A stretch of DNA of 64,000 nucleotides from Halobacillus litoralis (GCF_020524085.2 NZ_CP129016.1:253001-317000), one strand, 5' to 3'; counted from the first letter of the stretch, positions 9,756 to 19,703 are shown. The notes: generated from the letters alone by a model not told the origin. Translations and numbers: made by a program.

Positions 9756-10604
9756 TTATATCAGCTTTTCAATTTTAGGAAAAACGCGGCAGGCATTGTT
9801 ATAAAAAACATCTTCCACATGCTTCGAAGGGATAAAAGCAGCAATAAAATCTGCGTAATCCTTGATCGGAACAAGCGGCCAATCAGATCCGAAGAGCAGC
9901 TTGTCGTAATGATCACAATAGGTCAACGCGTGGCGGACATGATCGAAATGATTGTCCACTAGACGAGCATCCAATTCTTTTTTCGTCCCGACGAGCCAGC
10001 CGGATAGATCGGCAAACATGTTTCTGTTTTTATAAACGACTTCCGCTCCAGTCAGCACCCAGGGATCTCCAAGGTGAGCCATAACGAAGTTGACGTCTCT
10101 CCTAGAGACTGCGACTTCATCTAATGTGAGCGGATGAGAGTACTTTAATAACCCTCGTTCCGAATACGTATCTCCCGTATGAAAAACAACAGGTAGCTCG
10201 TAAGCAGCAGCAAGATCATAGACAGGCTGATAGATGTCATCATAGGCGTAGAAGGGATAGTAACCGAGATAGATTTTCACACCAACAGTCTCAGGCTTTT
10301 GGAGCTCGGTTTCTAATCGATCCAGTGCATCCTGACCCAAGCAGAAAGGGTTGATTCCTGGACACGCCCCCAATCCCGACGGCAAAACTTCTTCCAAATC
10401 AAGTCCCATCGGCGTCGCAACATGGCGGTCCGGAAAGCCTTCTCTACCTTCGGTCACACCCATCCCGATGGCAAAAGCAATGTCCCCACGTTCCATCTCT
10501 TCGCGAAGACCTTGTTTTGTATAGTCGACACGGGATAAGTCCTGTCCCGTGTCTCTGAAACTTTGGATACTGGAAAAATGAATATGGGCATCAATGATTT
10601 TCAT
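9756..10604 (-). CDS. Amidohydrolase-2 family metal hydrolase
   Basis: A 282-residue TIM-barrel hydrolase of the ACMSD-like amidohydrolase family. Visible metal motifs are the N-terminal DAHIHF, the middle histidines PVVFHTGDT and FVMAHLGDP, and the late aspartate LLFGSDWPLV. Such enzymes hydrolyse or decarboxylate small carbon substrates in the cytoplasm. The ATG directly abuts the TAA of the preceding GNAT fusion gene (TAAATG) with the ribosome site inside that gene, so the two are translationally coupled. The true substrate is unknown. Confidence 0.88.
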   Translation of the reverse strand: MKIIDAHIHFSSIQSFRDTGQDLSRVDYTKQGLREEMERGDIAFAIGMGVTEGREGFPDRHVATPMGLDLEEVLPSGLGACPGINPFCLGQDALDRLETELQKPETVGVKIYLGYYPFYAYDDIYQPVYDLAAAYELPVVFHTGDTYSERGLLKYSHPLTLDEVAVSRRDVNFVMAHLGDPWVLTGAEVVYKNRNMFADLSGWLVGTKKELDARLVDNHFDHVRHALTYCDHYDKLLFGSDWPLVPIKDYADFIAAFIPSKHVEDVFYNNACRVFPKIEKLI

Positions 10605-13600
10605 TTACTTCCCCTTGAAAGAAATCCGGTGAAACGGATGCTGCTTCCACGGTTCCTTATGTTCGCCGATGATGAAGAATGTAGGCTCAACAGCCACTAC
10701 CTTTTGTGAGGGAGCGGACCATTCATGAACAGATGCGGCGAGGAAAACGTCCTGATTCATATACAGTTCGGAAAGCTTCCGCGTCTCGGGGTGAACCATC
10801 ATCAGGTGGTCACTTTTCCCATCCGAACCAATGACAACAGAAGGACCAGATTCGAGCTCATATTCTTCCACACCAGCATAATACGTATGGAAAACCCCTT
10901 CTGTCGGGACTCGAGCAAAGCAAGAGGATAAGCTTTCATCCGGTTTTAAAAAAGCTTCCAGCGTTATGTTCTCAGCTGCAAAGGTACGAGGTGCCCACTG
11001 ATCGATCTCTGCAAAGACCGCTACGACAGGCACTTCAGGTAATGTCAGGGCGTATTGTTTCAAGGTCAATCCTTTCATCTTTTCATGCTCATGGAAGGTT
11101 GTAGAAAGACAAATTCCCGTCCAGTGATTGCCATCCTGATCTTCCTTCGTGATGGATTCCACTTTTGTTTCTTCTTTCATCATCGAAAAAAGGACTCACA
11201 CCATCCAGGACATAACGCAGCCCTCCGCCCCATGGATTCCACCAGCTTCTCGGACCTGCTTCTGGATATTGGTGATGAAGGAATTCGTGCCCTTGATGAC
11301 TTAGAGAATAGAACCCAGGAAAATAAGAAGGCGAGGCTGTAAACGTCAGTATTCCGTTATCAACCGTCCATCGGTCTTCTTTTTGGCTGACATTCACCTT
11401 TCGATCTCCCCTGGACAAGCTGATAAGTTAAGAAATCAGCGTTTCTTCCTTCCGAACTGAAGGTGCCTGACAAAGCAGCGAAGCCCGGCCGCTCGTGGAC
11501 GATTGGTACATCAATCGCAGTCAAACCGTCCTCCCGTTTCGCTTCTTTCCTATAGGAATTCCCGTCATTTTCAACTGTCAACGCCCCATACACATGCGGA
11601 GTCAGTAAGGAACGGAACGAATGTGTCACTTCTTGTCCTGCTTTTGAAACAAAGCCTTCTTTCGGTACCATCTCAAACACAGGTTTTTCTGGAAGTGGCT
11701 CCGCTTCCCCTATGACCATTTCACGCCACTCGGACCAATGAGCGGCAGCATTTACACCGATTTGAATGGGGCCATAACAGCTTTTTTTCCCTGTAGAAAG
11801 CTGCTCAATTTGGTACTCAAAAGCGAATCGCCAGTCATCTTTTCTACCCGTCGCTTCTTCCGGCCACGCCATTCCGAACGTATCTCCAGCACGGTTCGTC
11901 GTGTAAAGCCATCGTTCTGAAAGATCCTTGTCACGTAGGTATTCTGTAAATGGGATCAACGCTTCCGTACCAATGACCACGCCGTCTTTCTCCGGCAGAG
12001 CCAGAGCTTTATACTTCGGAAAAACAGGCTGAAGCAAATGAAGGTTTCCGTAATCCTTCTCCCCGTTATTGATTAGCTCGTGATGAATTTCTACAAGTCC
12101 GTCCCCATAAATCTTGTAATAACTGTTCAACAAAATGCCTGCAAAAGCCTCAGACTCAAGCGAGGTTTTCACTACAAAAGCTTCGGCTAGCTCAATATAC
12201 TCGACCGCCGTCGCCATTTTTTTTGAAAACTCTTCACTGAACGGATGACCAATCTTTGGAGTCATGAGGAGCAGCGGCTCTTCTTTTGACCTGACCGATC
12301 CTACAGACACCATATGATTTCTTTTTTCAATTTTTACAAAATAGGGACCGTTGTATCCGTACCAATCCGTATCGGTATCTCCACCAAATTTCCCGCCGAA
12401 TCCTGGAAAAGCAAGCGCGACCTTTGTACGGAAAGAAAGAGCCTGGCCATCCTCTGTACGTCCCTCCACTTCTACTTCCTCATTCAAAAAGCCATTCCTC
12501 AACAATTCCACAGACACAGGAATGGTAGTGCGCCCCTTGCCTTCCACCTCGAATTCCACCGACGGCTCGGACCACTCGACAACTTTTTGTTGAGGCCACT
12601 TGACTGACAATACAGCCTTCTCTTCCATACGGCTTTCCACATCCAAATAGAGCGTTCCTTTTTGCTTCGGACGCCAATGTTTCTGAACCGTACGGACATC
12701 CAACTTCCCGGCCTGGAGAGGAAAAACACCCGTTCTCAATGGAATGCATTCGCCATTGATCATGAGATCAGCTCCGATGACGGGGTGGGTTTTCCAGGGA
12801 CTTGGTTCCTGATCAGGTACTTGAACCTGGACACTGGATGATGTACTCCATGTAGACTTCACACTTGCTTCTTCATCGACATTTTCTCTTACAAGGGTGG
12901 AAGACTTCCCAGCCAAAGATATTTCCAGTGGTTCACTCGTAAAGTTCTCCACACGATAGGCCACAGGGTAATCTTTATTTTCCAATAGTTTGAAATCAGG
13001 CACTTCCATTTCTACCCGCCAGCCATTCGTTTCAATGAGCGTGACACCACGACCCGTACGCTCGAACTGGACACGCACAAACTCGTCACCTGCTTCCCAG
13101 CGATATTCATAAAAGGTGAACCCTCTATCCTTCTTTCCATCAGGCTTGATTTCCATAGGTCTTACGCTCGTCGAGTACCAGTCATGCTTCTCGAAAAATG
13201 GTTTCAATGCTTCGATTCGAAGGACTTGCGGCATGAAGTTCATTAGATGGGTCGCATCATCCCGGTCCTCCCAGAAGAATCCGCACTTTTTATAAAGTGG
13301 CACTGCTTTCGTATTTCCCGGCCATGTAAAAAGATCAAGCCGCGGCCACCCGTATTCGACCGTTTTATCTATGGCTTGAAGAAGCAATTTCTTGCCGATT
13401 TTCAATCCTTGATACCCTGGATGGACATTCAAAAGCGGGATGTAAAGGGCTCCTGTATCTTCCTTATATTCCGAAAGCCCGCAGTACCCAACCACATCGT
13501 CTTCTACAACAGCAAGAAACAAATGAAGATTCGTAGATTTCGATTCTTTTTCCACGACGTCCTCTGCCGTTGTGACAACTGCATCACCACCCCAGTTATC

Positions 13601-13684
13601 ACGGCTCTCATTCCACATTTTCGCAACAGATGCTGCATACTTGTCTGCATATTCTACAATGCTTACGCGCTCTAGTGTCTTCAT
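10605..13684 (-). pseudogene. GNAT acetyltransferase fused to a large beta-rich domain, two frameshifts
   Basis: Three minus-strand frames combine into about 1,026 residues. Residues 1-150 are a GNAT domain (IPLLNVHPGYQGLKIGKKLL, VPLYKKCGFF). The rest is beta-rich with sandwich-like stretches (FTFYEYRWEAGDEFVRVQFE; SWWNPWGGGLRYVLDG) that recall mutarotase-like or glycan-handling folds, without a clear family. Frames rejoin by removing one C at 11408-11411 (restoring LVQGDRKVNVSQKE) and one A at 11186-11191 (restoring GVSPFSMMKEETKV). Start 13684 follows GGAGGAAA. It is coupled to the amidohydrolase downstream, suggesting joint action on an acylated or glycosyl compound; that is inference. Confidence 0.75.
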
Positions 13685-13784
13685 AGCATTTCCTCCAACG
13701 TATGTAATGGAAAATACTTGCTCATTCACAGTTTATGAGTTTATGACCAGGAAGTAAAGAATATTCAAACAAATCCATATCCTG

Positions 13785-13850
13785 TAACAACTTAAAAGTA
13801 ATGACGCCCTGACTCTAGTGAATAGCGACTTAATGCCCCAACTCAACACA
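13785..13850 (-). repeat. Intergenic array E: about three degenerate 20-21 bp units
   Basis: On the minus strand, units such as CATTAAGTCGCTATTCACTA and GAGTCAGGGCGTCATTACTT follow each other at about 20-21 bp. They align with array B (TTAAGTCGCTTTTACCCT, GAGTTAGGGCGCTTCGACC). As in the other arrays it lies beyond the terminator of the upstream gene, here the ABC transporter operon. Confidence 0.6.
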
Positions 13851-13862
13851 TGTGATTCAACC

Positions 13863-13890
13863 AAAAAAAAGCCAGGCATAAGCGCCTGAC
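13863..13890 (-). terminator. Terminator of the ABC transporter operon
   Basis: Stem CAGGCGC/GCCTG region followed by eight T on the minus strand, directly after the stop at 13892. Confidence 0.85.
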
Positions 13891-13891
13891 T

Positions 13892-14629
13892 TTACTTTCG
13901 TATCCGGTTTAAAAACTGCTGGGTACGCGGTTCTTTCGTTTGTTGGAAAATCTGCTCCGGGGTGCCCTGCTCGACAATTTTCCCTTGATCCATGAAAATG
14001 ACCCGGTCGGCCACTTCTTCTGCAAAGCTCATTTCATGGGTGACCACGACCATCGTCATACCTTCTTCCGCAAGCTCTTTCATGACATCAAGAACATCGC
14101 CGACAAGCTCAGGATCGAGAGCCGATGTCGGTTCATCAAACAAGATGACTTCCACTCCCGTCGCAAGGGCACGAGCAATGCCGACGCGTTGTTGCTGTCC
14201 ACCGGAGAGTTGATGCGGATAGGCATCCAGCTTCTCACCAAGACCGACCTTCGTTAAGATATCCGTCGCTCGTTCGCGTGCTTTCGCTTTGGATACCTTT
14301 TGAACAGTCACAGGTCCTTCCATCACATTTTCCAGTGCGGTGAAATGTGGAAAAAGGTTATGGTTCTGGAACACCATGCCGGTCTGTTTTCTAAATTCGA
14401 CGATTTGTTTTTTCCTCGATGGTTTGGAAAAATCCATCGACTGGTTTCCAATCGTGATTTCTCCCTCTTCCGGCGTCTCCAGAATGTTCAAAGACCGGAG
14501 CAGCGTCGTTTTCCCCGAACCAGAGGGACCGATGACAACAACCACTTCCCCGCGGTCGACATCCATATTAATATTCTTCAGTACGTGCAAATCTCCAAAC
14601 GATTTGTTGAGGTCTTTGACGGTAATCAT
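13892..14629 (-). CDS. tcyC: Polar amino acid (probably cystine) ABC transporter, ATP-binding subunit
   Basis: A 245-residue ABC ATPase: Walker [15 protein letters not shown], signature [15 protein letters not shown], Walker [16 protein letters not shown]-loop VVTHEM. It powers import by the permease encoded just upstream. The gene order solute-binding protein, permease, ATPase and the sizes match B. subtilis tcyABC (L-cystine uptake). The family is certain; cystine specificity is inferred from the binding protein and order only, and glutamine or arginine import cannot be excluded. Confidence 0.85.
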   Translation of the reverse strand: MITVKDLNKSFGDLHVLKNINMDVDRGEVVVVIGPSGSGKTTLLRSLNILETPEEGEITIGNQSMDFSKPSRKKQIVEFRKQTGMVFQNHNLFPHFTALENVMEGPVTVQKVSKAKARERATDILTKVGLGEKLDAYPHQLSGGQQQRVGIARALATGVEVILFDEPTSALDPELVGDVLDVMKELAEEGMTMVVVTHEMSFAEEVADRVIFMDQGKIVEQGTPEQIFQQTKEPRTQQFLNRIRK

Positions 14630-14638
14630 GGCAGCCTC

Positions 14639-15337
14639 CTATTTTGCGACATATTGATCCAACCTGTTCTCTACACGATCCTGTACGATGGAAAGCCCGA
14701 TACAAATGATCCAGTAAATCACGGCTGCTTCAGTATAGACGAGCAGAAAATGATAGTTTGTTGCCGCGATTTCCTGTGCTTTTCGGAACATTTCTGTGTA
14801 CGTAATCGTCGATGCTAACGATGTATCCTTGATCAAGCCAATGAAAGAGTTGGACAATGGCGGGATCGAAACTCTCGTAGCTTGAGGAAGTACAACTCGG
14901 CGCAGCGCCTGGAAATTTGTCATTCCTATTGAGTGAGAGGCTTCCCACTGCCCTTTTGGTATGGATAAAATGGCCGCACGAATAATTTCAGAATTGTAAG
15001 CTCCCATATTCAAGGAAAAACCGATGATGGCAGAATACAACGGGTTAATCGTCACTCCGACAGACGGGAGCCCGAAAAAGATGATGAACAACTGCACAAG
15101 CAAAGGTGTCCCGCGAATAATCGACACATAGGCACGCGCGATCCACTGGAGCACTTTCATGTTTGAAAGCCTCATAAGAGCGGTAATCACAGCCAACACC
15201 AAACCAATAGCAAATGTGATCAACGTCAATGGAATCGTATAATAGAAAGCCCCTTTCACCAAAGGGAGAAAAGAGCTCACGATAATATCAATATATTTTT
15301 CCATTTCAGGGTCTGTAAAGATATTACTTAGATACAT
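14639..15337 (-). CDS. tcyB: Polar amino acid (probably cystine) ABC transporter, permease
   Basis: About 232 residues with about five membrane helices and the permease EAA loop EASHSIGMTNFQALRRVVLP, which docks to the ATPase. The likely start ATG 15337 lies inside the end of the binding-protein gene (14-base overlap, GGTGAAG upstream), so the genes are translationally coupled. An upstream in-frame start would overlap further and lacks a ribosome site. Same operon as the ATPase, 9 bases apart. Confidence 0.85.
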   Translation of the reverse strand: MYLSNIFTDPEMEKYIDIIVSSFLPLVKGAFYYTIPLTLITFAIGLVLAVITALMRLSNMKVLQWIARAYVSIIRGTPLLVQLFIIFFGLPSVGVTINPLYSAIIGFSLNMGAYNSEIIRAAILSIPKGQWEASHSIGMTNFQALRRVVLPQATRVSIPPLSNSFIGLIKDTSLASTITYTEMFRKAQEIAATNYHFLLVYTEAAVIYWIICIGLSIVQDRVENRLDQYVAK

Positions 15338-16154
15338 CTTCACCAAACCACTTCTCAGAAATCTCAAGATATGTGCCATCGTCTTTCATTTCCTGAAGTG
15401 CTTCATTGACTGCTTTTACAAGGTCTTCATTGCCTTGACGGAAAAGCAGACCACTTTGAGAAGCATCATCCTGACGGGCAGCAATCTTCACAGGTGAATC
15501 CTCTCGGTTGTTTAAATAATCAAGTACGGACAAACGATCGTTGACAGTCGCTTCCACTCGTTTCGTCGCAAGTAGCTGCATAGATTCGTTGAATCCTTCC
15601 ACACTTGTAATTTCTGCTCCATTTTCACGGGCAATGTCCGCATAATTACTCGTCATTGATTGGGCAGCATTGACCCCTTCCAGATCCTCAAAGCTCTGAA
15701 TGGATTCATTGTCTTTATGAGTGACAATCACTGCTGAAGATTGAATATAAGGATCAGAAAAAGAATACTCCTCCTGACGTTCTTCTGTAATACCGACTTG
15801 GTTTGCAACCATATCGAAACGTTCCGCGTTCAGACCCGCGAACATGGAGTCCCATTTCGTTTCGTTGAATACAGGTTTGACACCAAGACGATCCGCTACT
15901 TCGCGGGCAATCTCTACGTCAAAACCAGTCAATTTATCATTTTCATCGTGGAAAGTATATGGACGATACGTGCCTTCTGTACCAATCACCAATTCTCCAC
16001 TTTCTTGAATCTGTTCAAGCAAGGTCTGCTCAGAAGCATCGGACTCACTTTCTCCCTCGGAAGAAGAAGCCTGATCGTTTTCTTCACTGCTTCCACAAGC
16101 CACGAGTACCATCGCTAAAAAACCTATAGATAAAAGCAAAACAAACTTTTTCAC
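15324..16154 (-). CDS. tcyA: Amino acid (probably cystine) ABC transporter substrate-binding lipoprotein
   Basis: 276 residues. A lipoprotein signal ends at the lipobox LVACGSS (Cys near 20), followed by a Ser/Glu-rich linker and a type II periplasmic-binding fold: GTYRPYTFHDENDKLTGFDVE, then NQVGITEERQEEYSFSDPY, typical of cystine and polar amino acid receptors. It is anchored outside the membrane and delivers substrate to the permease. AAGGGGGA precedes the ATG. First gene of a three-gene operon. Resemblance to TcyA is from memory of the motif pattern. Confidence 0.87.
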   Translation of the reverse strand: MKKFVLLLSIGFLAMVLVACGSSEENDQASSSEGESESDASEQTLLEQIQESGELVIGTEGTYRPYTFHDENDKLTGFDVEIAREVADRLGVKPVFNETKWDSMFAGLNAERFDMVANQVGITEERQEEYSFSDPYIQSSAVIVTHKDNESIQSFEDLEGVNAAQSMTSNYADIARENGAEITSVEGFNESMQLLATKRVEATVNDRLSVLDYLNNREDSPVKIAARQDDASQSGLLFRQGNEDLVKAVNEALQEMKDDGTYLEISEKWFGEDVSK

Positions 16155-16256
16155 TTTAAAATCCCCCTTAATTCCAAGTAAGTTGATATGTTTTAATGAC
16201 TTTTATGATGTTAAAGGATAAAGGAGAGGATGTCAATATATAAATCTTGTCATAAG

Positions 16257-16284
16257 AAAACCTGACGAAAGATATCGTCAGGTT
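16257..16284 (-). terminator. Terminator of the DUF3231 gene
   Basis: Stem AACCTGACGA / TCGTCAGGTT with a 6-base loop and T-rich tail on the minus strand, 10 bases after the stop. Confidence 0.85.
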
Positions 16285-16294
16285 CTCATTTCAT

Positions 16295-17281
16295 TCAATG
16301 TTTAATGGTTTGAGGGGGTTCCTCCATCCATCCATGTTCAATCATGAGTTTAGCGCCTTTATGAGCATATTCGAAGATATCCTTCATAAATACAGTTAAT
16401 TTCGCAGGCAGATCATTCCGCAAACTGAACGCCGTTCCTAACGAATTTCCACCTAATGAAAAACTGCAGAATAAGCTCACACAGTACATCATGATTTTAT
16501 CCGAAAACGGAGGAATCTTAGAAGTCGTAACATTCCCGCCAGCTGTTGCAGGGGTTTGAATATCGTTCTGCAATAAGATCTCACTCATTTCTTTAACCAG
16601 GCCTTTCGCTAATTCTCCACCTCTGTAAAAATAATCGCTGGCATCTTTATGAGTGGCCGATTGAGCGAATCCAAAAATCATATGCATCCCTGTAACATTC
16701 GATTCGATGGAGTGGTGGATATGTGCGATTTCGACCGTGTTCAACGCCCGCTTCCCTTTTATAGGGTTGATCATCCCTAAGTAATTCGGCCCTTTCGCAT
16801 GCTCGACCTGCTTTTGTACGGACACATAAGGAGATTTTGGCAGATAACCTTTGGTTAGTAAAAATTGCGTACAATCGTCATAACACTTTTGAGTGATCTG
16901 GGTCAGTTCCTGATACAGCAATGTGACATCCGGACGATAAGTCATCGTTAAATTCAATGTGTGCATTCCCATGCTTATTTCTTTCACCAAACGCAAAAAC
17001 ATAATATCAAAACCGTTATCATAAAGCTTCGGTACTCCTTTGTTTACATCGTCATGTGTAAATCCGATGGGAACAGGGACGTCTTCCGCTCGAAACATAG
17101 ATTCAATTTTTCCAACATACGGCTGAATGGTTGATCTCAAATTCGTCATGATTTGTTTGGCTTCTGCATCATCCGCTTGTTCTATAAAATACTCAAGCAT
17201 TGTAAGAATCATCGTCTTCTGCTGATAAGTCATCCATAAAGTTCCGATTTCGGATGAGGATAAACGAGGGCTTTCTGGCAT
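16295..17281 (-). CDS. DUF3231 family protein
   Basis: 328 residues forming two similar helical halves, each with the DUF3231 style of opening (SSEIGTLWMTYQQKTMILTM in the first, NTVEIAHIHHSIESNVTGMH in the second). The family is frequent in spore-forming Bacilli and is ferritin-like in outline, but its function is not established to my knowledge. ATG 17281 has GGAGGAG at good spacing; an in-frame upstream start has none. No signal peptide. Single-gene unit divergent from the small gene at 17451. Confidence 0.85.
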   Translation of the reverse strand: MPESPRLSSSEIGTLWMTYQQKTMILTMLEYFIEQADDAEAKQIMTNLRSTIQPYVGKIESMFRAEDVPVPIGFTHDDVNKGVPKLYDNGFDIMFLRLVKEISMGMHTLNLTMTYRPDVTLLYQELTQITQKCYDDCTQFLLTKGYLPKSPYVSVQKQVEHAKGPNYLGMINPIKGKRALNTVEIAHIHHSIESNVTGMHMIFGFAQSATHKDASDYFYRGGELAKGLVKEMSEILLQNDIQTPATAGGNVTTSKIPPFSDKIMMYCVSLFCSFSLGGNSLGTAFSLRNDLPAKLTVFMKDIFEYAHKGAKLMIEHGWMEEPPQTIKH

Positions 17282-17450
17282 TTTGAACTCCTCCAATTTG
17301 GATTGCATTCAGTCATTCACTGCAATATCCGTGCTTTTTCCTTAGTCTTTTCAAACTGATCTAATTCATTCATCAATAAGGATGAAAAGTGAGACATAGG
17401 GAAAGGATTCTTGGAGAAATTAATAAAGAACCATCAGGAGGAGGATAATG

Positions 17451-17624
17451 ATGAGTAAAAATAGTGAAAGCAGAAAGAAAAACAACCCAAAAGGCAGAGA
17501 CCGCGGATCAGCTAATCAGAAGCTGCAAGCAGCTCTCGAGGGACGCAACAAAGAAAACGATCATTTATCCGCTGCCTATATGAATAACAATACAGCAGCT
17601 GTAGATGTGAATGAAGAACAATAA
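17451..17624 (+). CDS. Small hydrophilic protein, possibly a spore protein
   Basis: 57 residues (starting MSKNSESRKKNNPKGRDRGS, ending DVNEEQ) behind a very strong GGAGGAGGA ribosome site and followed by a terminator, so it is very likely expressed. Composition is rich in Asn, Lys, Glu and Gln with no hydrophobic core, as in minor small acid-soluble spore proteins. I do not recognise the exact family. It is convergent with a gamma-SASP-like gene. The ATG at 17448 is too close to the ribosome site, so 17451 is preferred. Confidence 0.7.
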   Translation: MSKNSESRKKNNPKGRDRGSANQKLQAALEGRNKENDHLSAAYMNNNTAAVDVNEEQ

Positions 17625-17641
17625 GAATTAAACGAAAGAAG

Positions 17642-17671
17642 AGGCCTGTCCCTATATCGGGCAGGCCTTTG
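17642..17671 (+). terminator. Rho-independent terminator
   Basis: Inverted repeat GGCCTGTCCC / GGGCAGGCC with a short loop and T-rich tail, after the small gene at 17451 and before the convergent SASP-like gene. Confidence 0.8.
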
Positions 17672-17684
17672 TTTATCATCATTT

Positions 17685-17822
17685 TTAATCTTGTTTACGA
17701 GCAAGCATTTCTCTTACCTGATTGTAAGAAAGTCCTGATTGTTCATTTCGACGTTTCACTTCACTCACATTCGTTCCAGAGCGTGCAAATACATCTTTCC
17801 CAGGATTGTTCGATCGGTTCAT
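17685..17822 (-). CDS. Gamma-type SASP-like small protein
   Basis: 45 residues behind CTAGGAGGTGATTCGA. The segment VFARSGTNVSEVKRRNEQSG follows the repeated motif of gamma-type small acid-soluble spore proteins (EFASETNVQQVRKQNQQS), so it probably serves as an amino acid reserve or coat-core component in spores. It has only one motif copy where SspE has two, and an extra C-terminal helix SYNQVREMLARKQ. Coding status is strong from the ribosome site; the SASP assignment is by motif similarity only. Confidence 0.7.
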   Translation of the reverse strand: MNRSNNPGKDVFARSGTNVSEVKRRNEQSGLSYNQVREMLARKQD

Positions 17823-17865
17823 TCGAATCACCTCCTAGCCTTACTTTTCGCTCAACCGGTTTTTC

Positions 17866-18330
17866 TTATCCTTCGAGCTTTGCAGAAAAATACCCAAGAG
17901 CGACTCCTAAAATCGCTCCGCCCAGTACTTCAATCGGTTGATGACCGAGCAGCTCCTTCAGTTCCTTATCACGCTCTACGAAATCAGAGCTCGGAAAATC
18001 AACAGAAATCGCGGCAAAGTTATCTTCGAGATCGTTGACCAGTTGAGCGATTTCACCTGTATGACGCCTGATTCCTTGAGCATCATACATGACGATGACA
18101 CCAAAAATCGTAGCGAGGGCTGTCTCCGTATGACGCGAGCCTTTATTGGCGGCGATATAAGTCGCAAGCGCTGACACTCCAGCCGAGTGGGAACTCGGTT
18201 GGCCACCTGTCGTCGCTATCTGCGTCACATCCCATTCCCCGGTCACCTTTTTATGAGTGAAAATTTTCAAGGCTTGTGCAATTCCAATGGCTGATAAGGC
18301 TGTAATAATTCCTCGATTCATCTTCTCCAT
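17866..18330 (-). CDS. yuiD: Divergent PAP2 family membrane protein (YuiD/DUF212)
   Basis: 154 residues with four predicted membrane segments. The family signature TGGQPSSHSAGVSALAT and the later DAQGIRRHTGEIAQLVND are both present; these correspond to the divergent PAP2 phosphatase active site. The substrate is unknown. CTGGAGGGTC precedes the ATG. Lies upstream of the gamma-SASP-like gene on the same strand, 43 bases apart, so co-transcription is possible. Confidence 0.9.
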   Translation of the reverse strand: MEKMNRGIITALSAIGIAQALKIFTHKKVTGEWDVTQIATTGGQPSSHSAGVSALATYIAANKGSRHTETALATIFGVIVMYDAQGIRRHTGEIAQLVNDLEDNFAAISVDFPSSDFVERDKELKELLGHQPIEVLGGAILGVALGYFSAKLEG

Positions 18331-18461
18331 TCTTGACCCTCCAGTTCATGAACATCTATATATGTTCATACCCTCTGTGTATGGTTTTATTCAGAAGGAT
18401 ATAAGAATTATAAAAGCTTCTCTTCCCTTATCAGTTTTAAATGGTTACAATAATTAAAATA

Positions 18462-18497
18462 AAAAAGCTGACAGGCTCCTCTCACGCCTATCAGCCT
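18462..18497 (-). terminator. Terminator of cwlJ
   Basis: Inverted repeat GCTGATAGGCGTGAG / CTCCTGTCAGC followed by six T on the minus strand, just after the cwlJ stop. Confidence 0.8.
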
Positions 18498-18507
18498 TAC
18501 TCATAAT

Positions 18508-18936
18508 TTAGAATGTATTATAAATCTCATCACATTCGCCCGCGACAGGTTCATAAAAACAGTGGGATTTATACCTTCCGACCTGACTTTGACCATACCA
18601 TGTCGGAGGACAGTTCCCATCCGGCCTGAAGTACCACAGACTGTACTTCGCCGGCCAGCTTCTATAACCCTTCACATTTTTCCTTGCCAGACGCCTTTCA
18701 CTTTCCCGGGCTCTTCGGTAGTACATCCCATGCTGCAAGGCTTCAAATGCTTTTGGTTGATTGATCACCGCTGGCAGGGTACTGACACCTTTGAAATCAG
18801 AACAGTTCACTCTTGCGCGATTTACGGTTACAGCCCCTACATGCAGCATGCCCTGTTTCCCTTCCCCCACAGCCTCCGCCCGGAGTAATCGTGCCAACAT
18901 GTCGATATGTTTACTTGGAGCTTTAATTACACCCAT
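18508..18936 (-). CDS. cwlJ: Spore cortex-lytic enzyme CwlJ
   Basis: 142 residues of the SleB/CwlJ hydrolase family: LARLLRAEAVGEGKQGMLHV holds the catalytic Glu, followed by GAVTVNRARVNC and the C-terminal YSLWYFRPDGNCPPTWYGQS. The length and lack of a signal peptide fit CwlJ rather than SleB. It degrades cortex peptidoglycan during germination in response to calcium dipicolinate. AAAGGGGGCGA precedes the ATG. No gerQ neighbour is visible in this window. Confidence 0.93.
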   Translation of the reverse strand: MGVIKAPSKHIDMLARLLRAEAVGEGKQGMLHVGAVTVNRARVNCSDFKGVSTLPAVINQPKAFEALQHGMYYRRARESERRLARKNVKGYRSWPAKYSLWYFRPDGNCPPTWYGQSQVGRYKSHCFYEPVAGECDEIYNTF

Positions 18937-19007
18937 GAGATCGCCCCCTTTTTGCTCGCTCCTTTATATCTATTCAAAAAAAGAGTAAGCATGAAAAAAA
19001 GAAGGGA

Positions 19008-19703
19008 TTATGACAACCGTTGTCTCCTTCGCTGATGCCATAGTGTCACTTCAAGGGCAGTAAGACAAATGAGAAGCCAGGCTAAACCAAACAAATAACC
19101 TGCCACAACATCTGTAAAGAAATGAACACCTAAATATACACGGCTGACACCAATCAAGATTGCGATGAGGGCCAAAACTACATTGATGGTCCACTTCCAC
19201 TTAGGTTCAAGTTTACTGATCGCGAAAAGATAAATGATGAAACCATAAAAAACGAGAGCGCCCGATGCATGGCCACTCGGAAAACTGGAAGTCGCGCCAT
19301 GATAATCGCCTTTGAACGTTGGTCGGTCGCGGCTGGAGAATGATTTCAAACCTGCTGTGAGCCCACTGACTCCTCCCATGGCGAGAATGAAATAAACACC
19401 TACCCAGCGACTGAATGGCGAAAAGAACAACAAATAGACAGCGAGAATAAGTGAAACAATCACCATAAAAATAACGGAACCAGCCTTTGATATCCCTTTA
19501 GCAAGCAGCTCCGCTCCTCCAAAGGAACTCGCCCGCACTAGATCAAAAGCCTGCTGGTCAACGGCAAACTTCTCTTTCTGTAGTATACTGGTGGTCAAAT
19601 CAATGAAGTAATAAATACTGACCCCGAGTGAAATAAACCCAATTAGAATAAGTAATACAGATGTGATGGATAAATCCGATAATTTCGTTCCAGAAAATAG
19701 CAT
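19008..19703 (-). CDS. PAP2 family membrane phosphatase
   Basis: 231 residues with six predicted membrane helices and the three PAP2 motifs: KSFSSRDRP, SSFPSGHASG, and SRVYLGVHFFTDVVAG. The family dephosphorylates lipid pyrophosphates such as undecaprenyl diphosphate or phosphatidate at the outer face of the membrane. Start 19703 (MLFSGTKLSD) follows GAAGGTGAAGAAGG; a much longer upstream frame runs through repeat array D and is not coding. Single gene. Confidence 0.9.
   Translation of the reverse strand: MLFSGTKLSDLSITSVLLILIGFISLGVSIYYFIDLTTSILQKEKFAVDQQAFDLVRASSFGGAELLAKGISKAGSVIFMVIVSLILAVYLLFFSPFSRWVGVYFILAMGGVSGLTAGLKSFSSRDRPTFKGDYHGATSSFPSGHASGALVFYGFIIYLFAISKLEPKWKWTINVVLALIAILIGVSRVYLGVHFFTDVVAGYLFGLAWLLICLTALEVTLWHQRRRQRLS

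Noticed and set aside
16155..16294. T-box or S-box controlling the cystine transporter
   Set aside because: The space before the binding-protein gene is too short and lacks the T-box and S-box conserved cores.
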